A stretch of DNA of 64,000 nt from Streptomyces sp. AC550_RSS872 (GTDB taxonomy: Bacteria; Actinomycetota; Actinomycetes; Streptomycetales; Streptomycetaceae): positions 1 to 64,000 of the forward strand of contig NZ_JAGMUL010000015.1 in NCBI RefSeq assembly GCF_019049285.1, given 5' to 3'. Position numbers and translations under genes: made by a program. The stretch's first letter is position 1. Each line of letters begins with the position of its first letter. Under the pieces are notes generated by a model. That model saw only the letters and a program-made list of their open reading frames with translations. It had not been told where the DNA came from and searched no databases. This document shows, in pieces, positions 15,679 through 24,054 of the stretch.

Positions 15679-17904
15679 TCACCGCTCCCTGACCAGCGCC
15701 GCGTACGCGCCACCGCGCGCCACCAGCTCCTCGTGCCGCCCGCGTTCGACGATCGTGCCGTGCTGGAGTACGACGATCTCGTCGCTGTCGCGCACGGTGC
15801 TCAGCCGGTGTGCGATCACCACACAGGCACAGCCGCGCTTGCGCAGGTTGTCCATCACGACCAGTTCGGTCTCGGCGTCCAGCGCGCTCGTCACCTCGTC
15901 GAGGACGAGGATGCTGGGGCGGCGCACCAGCGCCCGCGCGATCTCCAGGCGCTGGCGCTGCCCGCCGGAGAAGTTGCGGCCGTCCTGCTCGACCTTGCTG
16001 TGGATGCCGCCGGGGCGCCGCATGACCACGTCGTACAGCGCCGCGTCGCGCAGGGCGTCCACCACCGCGTCGTCCGGAATGGACGGGTCCCACAGCGCCA
16101 CGTTGTCGCGGATGGTGCCCTCGAAGAGGAACACCTCCTGGTCGACGAAGGAGACGGAGGCGGCGAGGGCGCCGCGCGGGATGTCCTCGATGCGCTGGTC
16201 GTCGATGCGGATGACGCCCTCCCAGGGCGCGTACAGGCCCGAGATCAGCCGGGAGACGGTCGACTTGCCGCTGCCGGAGCCGCCGACCAGGGCGACCTGC
16301 TGGCCCGGGCCCACCGTCAGGTCGAAGCCGGTCAGCAGTGGCTTGTCGAGGGGGCTGTAGCCGAAGGTGATGTTCTGGAGTTCGACGTGGCCGTGGAGGC
16401 GGCGCGTGGACTCGCCGCTGCCGGGGCGGCCGTAGAGCGGATCCGCCTCGAAGTTCTCGACGTCCTTCAGCCGGGCCACGTCGGCGGCGAAGTCCTGGAT
16501 GCGGCCCGCGACGCCGTTGAGGCGGGTGATCGGGGCGGTGAAGCGGGTGACCAGGGCCTGGAAGGCCACCAGCAGGCCGACGGATATGCCGCCCTCGACC
16601 GCGCGCATGCCGCCGATCCAGAGGATGAGCGCGCTGTTGAGCGTCGCGAGCGTCGGCGCGACCACGCCCAGATAGGCGCTCGGCACGCCAAGGCGCTGCT
16701 GCTCCTCCAGCGTGGTGGCGTGCTGTCCCGCCCACTTGCGGAAGTAGCCGTCCTCGCCGCCGGTTGCCTTCATCGTCTCGATCAGCTGGAGACCGGTGTA
16801 CGCGGTGTTGGTGAGCCGGGCGCTGTCCGCGCGCAGCTTGGCGGTGCGGGTGGCTCGCAGGCGGATGACGACGCGCATGGCGACCACGTTCAGGAGCGCC
16901 ACCCCGATGCCGACGAAGGTGAGCTGCGGGTCGTAGGTGTAGAGGAGGAACGCGTACAGCACGACGACCACCGCGTCCACGCCCGCCGCCGCGAGGTCGC
17001 GGGCCAGGGTCTCGGACACCGCGTCGTTCGACTGGAGGCGCTGCACCAGGTCGGCCGGGCTGCGCTGGGAGAAGAACGTCACCGGCAGCCGCAGCAGATG
17101 ACGCAGGAAGCGGGCGCTGGAGAGGGTGGAGGAGATGATGCGGCCGTGCAGCAGGTTCGCCTGTTGCAGCCAGGTCAGCACGAGGGTGAGTGCGACACAG
17201 GTCCCCATGGACGCGAACAGCACGCCCAGCAGGGAGGTCTGGCCGCCGATGAGGAACATGTCGATATAGGTGCGGCTCAGCGCGGGCACCGCCGCGCCGA
17301 CCGCCACCAGGAGCAGGCTCGCCAGGACAGCGGCGGGCATCGTGCCCGCGGTGCCGCGCAGCCGGGCCGGCATCGCGCCGAGCACGCCCGGCTTGCGTCC
17401 GCCCTTGCTGAAGCCCTCACCGGGCTCCATCACCAGTACGACACCGGTGAAACTGCCGTCGAAGTCCTCCATGGGCACGAAACGGCGGCCCTTGGCGGGG
17501 TCGTTGATGTAGACGCCGCGGCGGCCGAAGCGGCGGCCCATGCCGTCGTAGACGACGTAGTGGTTGAACTCCCAGAACAGGACGGCCGGCGTCTTCACCT
17601 CGGCGAGGGCGGCCGTGTCCATCTGCATGCCCTTGGCCGTCAGACCGTAGCTGCGGGCCGCCTTGAGCAGGTTGCTGGCGCGTGAGCCGTCGCGGGAGAC
17701 GCCGCACGCGATGCGCAGCTCCTCCAGCGGGACATGGCGGCCGTAGTGGCCCAGCACCATCGCGAGGGAGGCGGCACCGCACTCCACGGCCTCCATCTGG
17801 AGCACGGTGGGCGTGCGGACGGTCTTCGACCTGCCCTTGGGCACGGGGCGCTTCGGCGGGGCGGCGCGGCGCCTGCTGCCGCGGGTCTCCTGTGCGGCGC
17901 TCAC
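15679..17904 (-). CDS. NHLM-type peptidase-containing ABC exporter (C39 + ABC, ABC1)
   Basis: A 741-residue exporter with a leader peptidase. Residues about 30-165 are a C39 cysteine protease domain: Cys in VECGAASLAM, His in NHYVVYDG and Asp in YINDPAKG form the triad that cuts after a double-glycine. A six-helix membrane domain follows (about 185-465) and then the ATPase: Walker A GGSGSGKST near 538, signature FSGGQRQR, Walker B ILVLDEVTSALD, H-loop VIAHRLST. Family TIGR03796. The GTG start at 17904 overlaps the HlyD-like gene's stop by 4 bp (GTGA). It should cleave the precursor from 18852-19067 after SGG and pump the core out. Confidence 0.9.
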   Translation of the reverse strand: MSAAQETRGSRRRAAPPKRPVPKGRSKTVRTPTVLQMEAVECGAASLAMVLGHYGRHVPLEELRIACGVSRDGSRASNLLKAARSYGLTAKGMQMDTAALAEVKTPAVLFWEFNHYVVYDGMGRRFGRRGVYINDPAKGRRFVPMEDFDGSFTGVVLVMEPGEGFSKGGRKPGVLGAMPARLRGTAGTMPAAVLASLLLVAVGAAVPALSRTYIDMFLIGGQTSLLGVLFASMGTCVALTLVLTWLQQANLLHGRIISSTLSSARFLRHLLRLPVTFFSQRSPADLVQRLQSNDAVSETLARDLAAAGVDAVVVVLYAFLLYTYDPQLTFVGIGVALLNVVAMRVVIRLRATRTAKLRADSARLTNTAYTGLQLIETMKATGGEDGYFRKWAGQHATTLEEQQRLGVPSAYLGVVAPTLATLNSALILWIGGMRAVEGGISVGLLVAFQALVTRFTAPITRLNGVAGRIQDFAADVARLKDVENFEADPLYGRPGSGESTRRLHGHVELQNITFGYSPLDKPLLTGFDLTVGPGQQVALVGGSGSGKSTVSRLISGLYAPWEGVIRIDDQRIEDIPRGALAASVSFVDQEVFLFEGTIRDNVALWDPSIPDDAVVDALRDAALYDVVMRRPGGIHSKVEQDGRNFSGGQRQRLEIARALVRRPSILVLDEVTSALDAETELVVMDNLRKRGCACVVIAHRLSTVRDSDEIVVLQHGTIVERGRHEELVARGGAYAALVRER

Positions 17905-18707
17905 GGCAGCAGCCAATCGACGGGGCGCTCGTCGGCCAGCTCGATCGAGGCGTTCGCCATCGTCATCGAGGTCAGTGAGAACGGCGGCCCGTCCGTGGAC
18001 GACCACTTGTAGCCGCTCTTCGTGCTCGCCTTCCGGTCCAGCTGGACCAGCACGGCGACCGGCCTGCCGTCCTTGGTGAACTGCTCGCCCAGCTGGTTGT
18101 CCCCGAGGAACGCGGAGATCTGCTGCGCCGACTGCGCGGAGCGGTCCACCGACTTCACATGGCCGCGCAGGACGCCGTACTCCTGGGTGGGCACGGAGGA
18201 GACGGTGAGGTCGACCGCGGCCTTGTCGGGGATGGACGCAGCGTTCTCCGCGGGGACGTACACCGTGGCGTACAGCGGGTCCTCGGCGTGGGCGACCTTC
18301 TCCACGGCGGCGACGTTCGCGCCGGTGGAGATGATCTGCCCGATGCTGGCGGCGAGCGCGGTGACCCGGCCCGCGGCGACCGTGCGCACGACCGTCTCGC
18401 CCTTGGCCGTACGGACCTTCAGTACGGGCGAGTTCGCCGGGAGCCGCCGGCCCTGCTCGGCGAGGACCGCGGTGACCTGGCCGGCGACCGGGCTCTGGAG
18501 GATGTAGCTGCCCTGGCCATGGGTGAGGACGGCGGGTGCGCCGACCGTCGAGGCGACCGAACCCGTCACCGCCCACACGGACGCGGCGGCCATGACGACC
18601 ACCGTGACGGAGAGCACCAGCCAGCCCTGGGGTCGGGCGAAGCGCACTGGAAGGTCGAGCTCCTCCGGTGACTGGAGCTTGGCGAGGGCCTGTTGGCGGA
18701 ACTGCAC
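17901..18707 (-). CDS. NHLM-type HlyD-like membrane fusion protein
   Basis: A 268-residue periplasmic-adaptor-like protein: short cytoplasmic N-terminus with LQSPEELDLPV, one membrane helix at about 27-50, then lipoyl/barrel-sandwich halves (GSYILQSPVAGQVTAVLAEQ and VAAGRVTALAASIGQ) typical of HlyD-family proteins; NHLM version TIGR03794. In Gram-positives it acts with the ABC exporter at the membrane. GTG start at 18707, preceded by GAGGGAAG. The bases GGGAAGTTCC just before its start also precede the precursor peptide gene's start. It is the first transporter gene after the precursor, 144 bp downstream of it. Confidence 0.88.
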   Translation of the reverse strand: MQFRQQALAKLQSPEELDLPVRFARPQGWLVLSVTVVVMAAASVWAVTGSVASTVGAPAVLTHGQGSYILQSPVAGQVTAVLAEQGRRLPANSPVLKVRTAKGETVVRTVAAGRVTALAASIGQIISTGANVAAVEKVAHAEDPLYATVYVPAENAASIPDKAAVDLTVSSVPTQEYGVLRGHVKSVDRSAQSAQQISAFLGDNQLGEQFTKDGRPVAVLVQLDRKASTKSGYKWSSTDGPPFSLTSMTMANASIELADERPVDWLLP

Positions 18708-18771
18708 GGAACTTCCCTCACCTGAGGATGAGTGGAGACCGGCGCGCGGGGGCCGGTCGTGGTGCGGGGCG

Positions 18772-18793
18772 GTGCCTGTCTGTTTCGAGGCAC
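18772..18793 (-). other. Small stem-loop upstream of the transporter genes
   Basis: GTGCCT and AGGCAC form a perfect 6-bp stem around a 10-nt loop in the leader of the HlyD-like gene, just after the stronger hairpin at 18803-18827. It may add to attenuation or mRNA processing; weak on its own. Confidence 0.3.
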
Positions 18794-18802
18794 CCGAAGA
18801 GC

Positions 18803-18827
18803 CCCGGAACCGGGGAAAGGTTCCGGG
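18803..18827 (-). terminator. Hairpin between precursor gene and exporter genes (partial terminator candidate)
   Basis: CCCGGAACC and GGTTCCGGG make a perfect 9-bp stem with a 7-nt loop, 24 bp after the precursor stop. There is no U-run, as is usual in streptomycetes. A leaky terminator or RNA-stabilising stem here would give more precursor than transporter mRNA, the pattern common in peptide-export operons. Confidence 0.6.
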
Positions 18828-18851
18828 ACTCAGCGGTGACGAAAGGTGCGA

Positions 18852-19067
18852 TCAGAGACCGGCGACCAGGCCCGAGACCGGGGCGGTGTTCAGGCCGGTG
18901 ACACCCTCCACGGTGCCGACGACCGTGTCGACCAGGCCGGAGACCGGGGCGATGCCGTTGACAGCGTCGAGGGCACCGTTCACGGCGTTGACCTGCAGGC
19001 CGCCGGAGACGTTGTCGAGCTCGGCGTCGGAGATCTCGACGGTCGCAACCTGGGGGGTGGAGTTCAT
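18852..19067 (-). CDS. Double-glycine leader peptide precursor, cysteine-free core
   Basis: A 71-residue peptide. The leader contains ISDAELDNVSGG (residues 12-23), a classic double-glycine/C39-peptidase leader with the ELDxVSGG pattern. Predicted cleavage after Gly23 releases a 48-residue core made almost only of Gly, Val, Ala, Leu, Asn, Thr and Ser. It has no Cys, Lys, Arg, His, Met or aromatic residue, and net charge about -3. The core has internal repeats: AVNG at 28-31 and 35-38, APVSGLV at 40-46 and 62-68. With no Cys it cannot form lanthionines, and no modifying enzyme is adjacent. ATG at 19067 with GGAAGGGA upstream. The three downstream exporter genes are its obvious partners. The function (bacteriocin, signal or surface-active peptide) is unknown. 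Confidence 0.85.
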   Translation of the reverse strand: MNSTPQVATVEISDAELDNVSGGLQVNAVNGALDAVNGIAPVSGLVDTVVGTVEGVTGLNTAPVSGLVAGL

Positions 19068-19543
19068 GATGGAACTTCCCTTCCTAATGGGTATTTCACA
19101 AGGGGGAGCGGCCCCCTCTGGGGACAGATGACGGCCGCGACCACAGGCACCCGGCGCCCGTTTCCGAAAGCCGTTCACGGCCCCTGCGGTGCGATGGATC
19201 AAAGCACGCTGCGGCTCCGGGCTTCCAATCAAACTCTTGCCTCACCAGGGCACTTTGGTCTCAGCGGCATCGATCCGTGCAGATGCGCGCACGTCTTGTC
19301 GGTGACTTCTTCACATGCGTCACAGCATCGGCTCGGACGGGCTGTTGCCTCCGCCCGGCGGACCTCAGGGCGATGCGGTGGCGAATCCGACACTCCCGCC
19401 TCAAGGGGGTGACCGCCGGTAGCTCCCTTGTGCAGAACCTCGGCGCACGGTGACTTCGTTGAGTATTGAATGTGCAGATTCCCTGAAGCCTGGATTCCGC
19501 TCGGGATCCTCAACCGACCGTTACTGATCGGTAGCGGACCGTG
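19068..19543 (-). promoter_or_regulatory. Promoter/leader region of the peptide precursor gene
   Basis: No convincing gene in this 476-bp stretch on either strand. It contains the precursor's 5' leader with a perfect inverted repeat, AGGGGG-AGCGG-CCCCCT, at 19101-19117, about 34 bp before the start codon. The repeat could be an operator or a stem in the mRNA that affects translation. Clear sigma boxes could not be fixed by eye. Confidence 0.4.
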
Positions 19544-19957
19544 TCAGCCCAGAAGTGCGTACACAGTGCTCGCACGCGCGGCGATTTCGCCCGAACTCTC
19601 ATCGGTCATCGCGATGTCCGCGAACGCCATACGGCGACCCAGCTTCGTCACGACCGCTTCGATCAGGACATCCGAACCGAGCACCGCGCGCTGGAACGAC
19701 GTCGACTGCTGCACCGTCGTCATCGGCCCGTACGCCCCGCGCGCCGCCGACACGGCGATCACGGTGGCGGTGTCGGCGGCCGCCATCAACGCCTGCCCCG
19801 ACAGGGCGCCGCCCTCCCGGGCCAGCCCGTCCGACCAGGGCAGTCGCAGGATCGCGCGCCGGTCCTCCACCGCCTCGACGGACAGGCCGAGGGCGAGGAT
19901 CCAGGGGGCGAAGTTGGCGGAGAGGATCTTGTCGGCTTCGGCGGTGGTCATCGTCAT
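19544..19957 (-). CDS. PaaI-family hotdog thioesterase
   Basis: A 137-residue hotdog-fold protein of the PaaI/YbgC-like acyl-CoA thioesterase group. The family segment GALSGQALMAAADTATVIAV holds the catalytic-helix region, and TTVQQSTSFQRAVLG matches the second conserved strand. It hydrolyses acyl- or aryl-CoA thioesters; the substrate is unknown. The start ATG at 19957 (next ATG at 19951) is where family homology begins. It is divergent from the S1 protease gene (188 bp apart), and no metabolic partner is adjacent. Confidence 0.85.
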   Translation of the reverse strand: MTMTTAEADKILSANFAPWILALGLSVEAVEDRRAILRLPWSDGLAREGGALSGQALMAAADTATVIAVSAARGAYGPMTTVQQSTSFQRAVLGSDVLIEAVVTKLGRRMAFADIAMTDESSGEIAARASTVYALLG

Positions 19958-20145
19958 ATGGGGGATTGTTCCCGCCGCCGGAACCTCAGGCGCGGTCCTT
20001 GGCCGATTCGGTGTTTCGAGTGGGGCGCCCGCAAACGGAATTGAACGCCCCGTGCGACCCGTGCGTACCCACTGCCAACCAGGCGCCCCGAACAGCTGCC
20101 GCTCATACGGCAGCACAGACCCCGTCCCCCAGGAGGTCGAGAAGT

Positions 20146-21489
20146 TTGAGTCACAAGCGAATTCCGAAGCGCAAGGCCGCGATAGCCGCGGGCGGCGTGG
20201 TGGCGCTCGGAGCGGCCGCGATCCTGCTGCCCAACGCCAACGCGTCACAGGACGGCGCGGCGGACGACGCCGCGACCGCCAAGACCCTGAAGGCGGCGGA
20301 CGCGTCGGATCTCGCCTCGCAGCTCGCGGGCCTGCTCGGCGACGCCTTCGCCGGTTCGTACTACGACTCCGAGAGCAAGCAGCTCGTGGTCAACGTCGTC
20401 CCCGGCGACAACAACAACGTGATCGTCCAGGCGAAGAAGGCCGGCGCGAAGGTCCGCGAGGTCGAGAACAGCCTGACCGAGCTCGCGTCCGGCGCGCAGA
20501 CCCTGAAGTCCGAGGCGACCATCCCGGGCACGGCCTGGTCGGTCGACCCCAGAACGAACAAGATCCTCGTCACCGCCGACTCCACCGTCACCGGCGACAA
20601 CTGGGACCAGCTGGAGTCGACCGTCGACGGCCTCGGCTCCGGCATGGCGACCATCAAGAAGTCGGCCGGCACCTTCAAGACGTTCCTCTCCGGCGGCGAC
20701 GCCATCTTCGCCGGCGGCTCACGCTGCTCGGCGGGCTTCAACGTCACCGCGGGCGACGGCACCCCGGCCTTCCTGACGGCCGGTCACTGCACCCTCGGCG
20801 GCAACGAGTGGTCGGACACCGAGGGAGGCCAGCCGATCGCCACCGTCGACCAGTCCACCTTCCCGGGCGACGGCGACTTCGCCCTAGTCAAGTACGACGA
20901 CCCGGCGACCGAGGCACCGAGCGAGGTCAACCTCGGCGACCAGACCCTCGCCATCAGCCAGGCCGCGGACGCCGAGGTCGGCCTCCAGGTCTTCCGGATG
21001 GGCAGCACCACCGGACTGAACGACGGTCAGGTCACGGGGCTCGACGCCACCGTGAACTACCCGGAGGGCACGGTCACCGGCCTCATCCAGACCGACGTCT
21101 GCGCCGAGCCCGGCGACAGCGGTGGCTCCCTGTTCACCCAGGACGGCCTGGCCATCGGCCTCACCTCGGGCGGCAGCGGTGACTGCACGGTCGGCGGCGA
21201 GACCTTCTTCCAGCCGGTGACCACCGCCCTGGAGGCGGTCGGCGCGACCCTCGGTGACGCCGCCGGCGGTGGCGCGGGCGCCGGTGACGAAGCCGGTGCC
21301 GGTGAGGAAGCCGGTGCGGGCGAAGAGGCCGGTGCCGGTGAGGAAGCCGGTGCGGGCGAGGAAGCCGGTGTCGGTGAAGAGGCCGGTGCCGGTCAGGAAG
21401 CCGGAGCCGGTGAAGAGGTCGGCGGCGGCAACGCCGACGGCACGGGCAACGGCCTCGGTGAGATCGTCGGCAACGGCGTCGGGAACTGA
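20146..21489 (+). CDS. Secreted S1 (streptogrisin/alpha-lytic type) protease with acidic repeat tail
   Basis: A 447-residue secreted serine protease precursor: signal peptide (KRIPKRKAAIAAGGVVALG), a propeptide with GSYYDSESKQLVVNV as in alpha-lytic/streptogrisin proregions, and a chymotrypsin-fold catalytic domain from about residue 185. The triad is His in FLTAGHC (about 212), Asp in GDGDFALVKY (about 244) and Ser in EPGDSGGS (about 324). After the catalytic domain comes an unusual low-complexity tail of eight or so GEEAGA-type hexapeptides. The start is TTG at 20146, set by AGGAGG at 20131-20136; upstream frame continuation lacks a Shine-Dalgarno sequence. It probably matures by autocleavage outside the cell. 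The encoded SSI-like inhibitor could control this or related proteases, which is inference. Confidence 0.9.
   Translation: MSHKRIPKRKAAIAAGGVVALGAAAILLPNANASQDGAADDAATAKTLKAADASDLASQLAGLLGDAFAGSYYDSESKQLVVNVVPGDNNNVIVQAKKAGAKVREVENSLTELASGAQTLKSEATIPGTAWSVDPRTNKILVTADSTVTGDNWDQLESTVDGLGSGMATIKKSAGTFKTFLSGGDAIFAGGSRCSAGFNVTAGDGTPAFLTAGHCTLGGNEWSDTEGGQPIATVDQSTFPGDGDFALVKYDDPATEAPSEVNLGDQTLAISQAADAEVGLQVFRMGSTTGLNDGQVTGLDATVNYPEGTVTGLIQTDVCAEPGDSGGSLFTQDGLAIGLTSGGSGDCTVGGETFFQPVTTALEAVGATLGDAAGGGAGAGDEAGAGEEAGAGEEAGAGEEAGAGEEAGVGEEAGAGQEAGAGEEVGGGNADGTGNGLGEIVGNGVGN
21280..21420 (+). repeat. 18-bp tandem repeat encoding a GEEAGA hexapeptide tail
   Basis: About eight imperfect copies of an 18-nt unit, GCCGGTGCGGGCGAGGAA-like, encode Gly-Ala-Gly-Glu-Glu-Ala. 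Copies differ mainly at third positions, with some Val and Gln substitutions, so the protein pattern is better kept than the DNA. Length variation between strains would be expected. The repeat gives a disordered, strongly acidic C-terminus. Confidence 0.8.
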
Positions 21490-21553
21490 CGCCCCGACAC
21501 CGACGCCCTGACACCGACCCACGGATCCGAGTGATCCGGACGGACGAACACGT

Positions 21554-21583
21554 GGTCCGGCCCTCCGGCGGGAGGGTCGGACC
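21554..21583. terminator. Bidirectional terminator between convergent genes
   Basis: A 13-bp GC-rich stem (GGTCCG..CCCTCC / GGAGGG..CGGACC with one G-T wobble) around a GGCG loop. It sits 65 bp after the protease stop and 19 bp before the 3' end of the convergent phosphatase gene, so it can serve both. Confidence 0.75.
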
Positions 21584-21601
21584 GCTCCCGTTTCCGGTCC
21601 G

Positions 21602-23743
21602 TCAGTCCCGCGCCCGCAACAGCAGCAGCGCCACGTCGTCCACCCGCTCCCGCCGCGCCGAGCTGTGCTCCACGAGCAGATCGGCCAGCTCGTCCAACGG
21701 CCGTTCCCCGGCCTCGGTGAGCAACTGGCCGAGGTCGGCGAGCGCGTCCTCGATGTCGACGCCCGGGGACTCGATCAGACCGTCGGTGTAGAGGACGAGC
21801 ACACAGCCCGGCATGAGGTCGACCTCCGTCGTCGGATAGGTGGGCGAGCCGTCGATGCCCAGCAGCGGACCACCCGCGAGGTCGAGCACCCGCACCCGCC
21901 CGTCCGGCCGTCTCAGCAGCGGCGGCGGATGCCCGGCACGAGCCATCACGGCCCTGCCGTGTGCCGGATCGAGCCGTAGATACAGACAGCTGGCGAACAG
22001 GTCGGAGCCCAGGTCGAGCAGCAGCCGGTTGGTGCTGCGCATGACGTCCTCGGGTGCCTGGCCCACCGTCGTGTACGCCCGCACCGCCGTGCGGATCTGA
22101 CCCATCAGTCCCGCCGCGGTCACGTTGTGCCCCTGTACGTCCCCGATCACCGCCGCCGTCAGGCCCTGCTCCATCGGCACCAGGTCGTAGAAGTCGCCGC
22201 CGATGTCCATGCCCTGCGTGGCGGGCAGATAGCGGGCGGCCGCCTCGACACCGGCCAGCGGCGGCAGCGAGTGGGGGAGCAGGGCGGCCTGTAGCCCGTG
22301 CGCCAACTGGTGCTTGGCGTCGTAGAGCTGGGCACGCTCCAGCGCCTGCGCGATCAGCCCGCCGAGGCTGGTCAGAACCGCTCGTTCGTCCGCCGGGAAC
22401 GGATGCGGCTCGGCGTAGGCGAGGACACAGGTGCCGACCGGCCGCCCCGAGGCGATCAGCGGCAGATACGCCCAGGCCGCGAAGCCGTCGGGCGTCGCGT
22501 GCCGCACCGGATAGAGCCGCTCCAGCTGCTGCTGCGAGTCGAAGAACGCCGGGACCCCGGTGGTCAGCGCATGGGCGCCCGGGGTCTGCTCGGTCAGCGG
22601 CAGCCCGTCGAACCGTTCCACGATCTGCGGATCCGGATAGCCGCGGTGACCCAGCACATGCAGCCGGCCCGCCCGCGATCCCAGGACGACCAGCGCCTGG
22701 CTGCCGACGGCCGGGACGATCTCGTCCGCGACCAGCTGCACCACGTCCTGCACACCCGCCGCCTCGGTGAGCGCGCCGGCCAGGCTCAGCACCTGGGAGA
22801 TCGTCACCAGCCGCCCCGGCGGGTCGTCGGGCCGCGGCCCGCTGCGCCCCATCTCCGCCACCGCGCGGGCCCGGCTGATCCGCACACTCAGACCGGTCGT
22901 ACTCGGATACATCCGGAACGACAGCCAGTCCCCGGGCGGGCGCAGCGCCACGAAGGACGTGGTGTGCTGGCTCATCAGCGCGGCCCGGTAACGGTCCTCG
23001 TACACCGGGTCGTTGAGCCAGGGCACCGACGCCCACAGCTGGTTGCCGAGCAGCCGGTTGACCGGCACGCCGATCAGCTCGGCCGCCGCGGGGTTGGCGA
23101 AGCTGATCCGGCCGTGCAGATCGAGCGAGCACAGCCCGTACGGCAGCCGCGACACCATCCGCGCCGCCTCCACCGTGCCGAGCGTGCCGGCCGCGCCGCT
23201 GAACGCAGGACCGGCGACCAGATCGGGCTCCGGGAGCGGTGGGCGGCTCTCCTCCATGGCCCGTTCCAGCCGTACGGCGAGCCGTCGGCAGGCGGCGGTC
23301 AGATGGTCCCGCTCCCGGTCCGACAGCTCCGGAGGGTGTGCGCCGGGCCAGGTCACGAAGATCGCGCCGTAGGCATGCGACTCGGTGGCCACCGGCAGCG
23401 CCGCCAGCGCGAACGGGTAGGGCAGGACGACGGCGATCCGCGGATACCGGGCCGCCATGTCCTCCTCACCCCCGACCCAGACGAGCCGCCGCTCGCGCAC
23501 CGCCTCCGCGACCGGGATCGGCGCGCTCAGCCCGACCCGCTCCCACGGCGCCGCGAACGCCCGGGGCAGCCCCGCCATGACCGCCATCTCCAGCACGGGC
23601 TCGTCGGCGGCCAGCAGGTACACGGCACCGGAGTGCGCGTCCACCTCCTCCATCATCGAGGCCAGCGCCAGCGACAGCAGCGGCCGGCCCACCCGCGTCC
23701 GCGCGGCCGCCGGGGCCTGGGCGGACGTCTGCCCGTCGGACAC
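21602..23743 (-). CDS. GAF/PAS/GAF-PP2C (SpoIIE-type) serine phosphatase
   Basis: A 713-residue signalling phosphatase. Domains in order: a GAF-like domain (about 20-185), a PAS domain (about 210-320, LCSLDLHGRISFANPAAAEL), a second GAF (about 335-490) and a SpoIIE-type PP2C domain (about 495-713) with DIGGDFYDLVP and GDVQGHN carrying metal-binding acidic residues. Such proteins dephosphorylate STAS anti-sigma-factor antagonists to switch on alternative sigma factors in response to signals sensed by PAS/GAF. The GTG at 23743 follows GGAGGAGGT at good spacing; longer upstream frames lack this. No STAS or anti-sigma gene is adjacent. A second such phosphatase is encoded at 31219, so the pair flanks the ram cluster. 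Confidence 0.88.
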   Translation of the reverse strand: MSDGQTSAQAPAAARTRVGRPLLSLALASMMEEVDAHSGAVYLLAADEPVLEMAVMAGLPRAFAAPWERVGLSAPIPVAEAVRERRLVWVGGEEDMAARYPRIAVVLPYPFALAALPVATESHAYGAIFVTWPGAHPPELSDRERDHLTAACRRLAVRLERAMEESRPPLPEPDLVAGPAFSGAAGTLGTVEAARMVSRLPYGLCSLDLHGRISFANPAAAELIGVPVNRLLGNQLWASVPWLNDPVYEDRYRAALMSQHTTSFVALRPPGDWLSFRMYPSTTGLSVRISRARAVAEMGRSGPRPDDPPGRLVTISQVLSLAGALTEAAGVQDVVQLVADEIVPAVGSQALVVLGSRAGRLHVLGHRGYPDPQIVERFDGLPLTEQTPGAHALTTGVPAFFDSQQQLERLYPVRHATPDGFAAWAYLPLIASGRPVGTCVLAYAEPHPFPADERAVLTSLGGLIAQALERAQLYDAKHQLAHGLQAALLPHSLPPLAGVEAAARYLPATQGMDIGGDFYDLVPMEQGLTAAVIGDVQGHNVTAAGLMGQIRTAVRAYTTVGQAPEDVMRSTNRLLLDLGSDLFASCLYLRLDPAHGRAVMARAGHPPPLLRRPDGRVRVLDLAGGPLLGIDGSPTYPTTEVDLMPGCVLVLYTDGLIESPGVDIEDALADLGQLLTEAGERPLDELADLLVEHSSARRERVDDVALLLLRARD

Positions 23744-24054
23744 GCCGACCACCTCCTCCGCGGGGCCGCGCGACAGGTCCCAGGGCTCAAATCTCCCCCC
23801 TCGGGGCCTGTCGCGCACGGCGAGCGGCGTCGGACGCTCAGGCCCGCGCCCTGCCGCGCGGGGGCGCATGTACCCCCTGACCGCGAACCCATGCACCACC
23901 GGTCGATGCGCGGCCCCGGCGTACGGGCGCCCCGCGTGCGCCCCCGCGCACCCTGATGGCCGGATCTTCGCGCCCGCAGACGGTCACGGACGCCAACAAT
24001 GGGGCACGCGCTCAAGACCATGAACGTGACGAACGGCGAGCTGAAGGGGCACCA
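23744..24054. promoter_or_regulatory. Divergent intergenic region between phosphatase gene and ramR
   Basis: A 311-bp stretch between two divergent genes with no supported reading frame. It must hold the ramR promoter and probably that of the phosphatase. Near ramR the sequence ends CTGAAGGGGC before the GTG. No clear boxes or repeats were recognised. Confidence 0.4.

Noticed and set aside
18852..19067. Calling the double-glycine peptide a lanthipeptide
   Set aside because: The leader resembles type A2 lantibiotics, but the core has no Cys and there is no LanM nearby.
19229..19513. 94-codon minus-strand frame upstream of the peptide gene
   Set aside because: No Shine-Dalgarno sequence, no recognisable family, and atypical composition with scattered Cys and Arg; likely promoter DNA.
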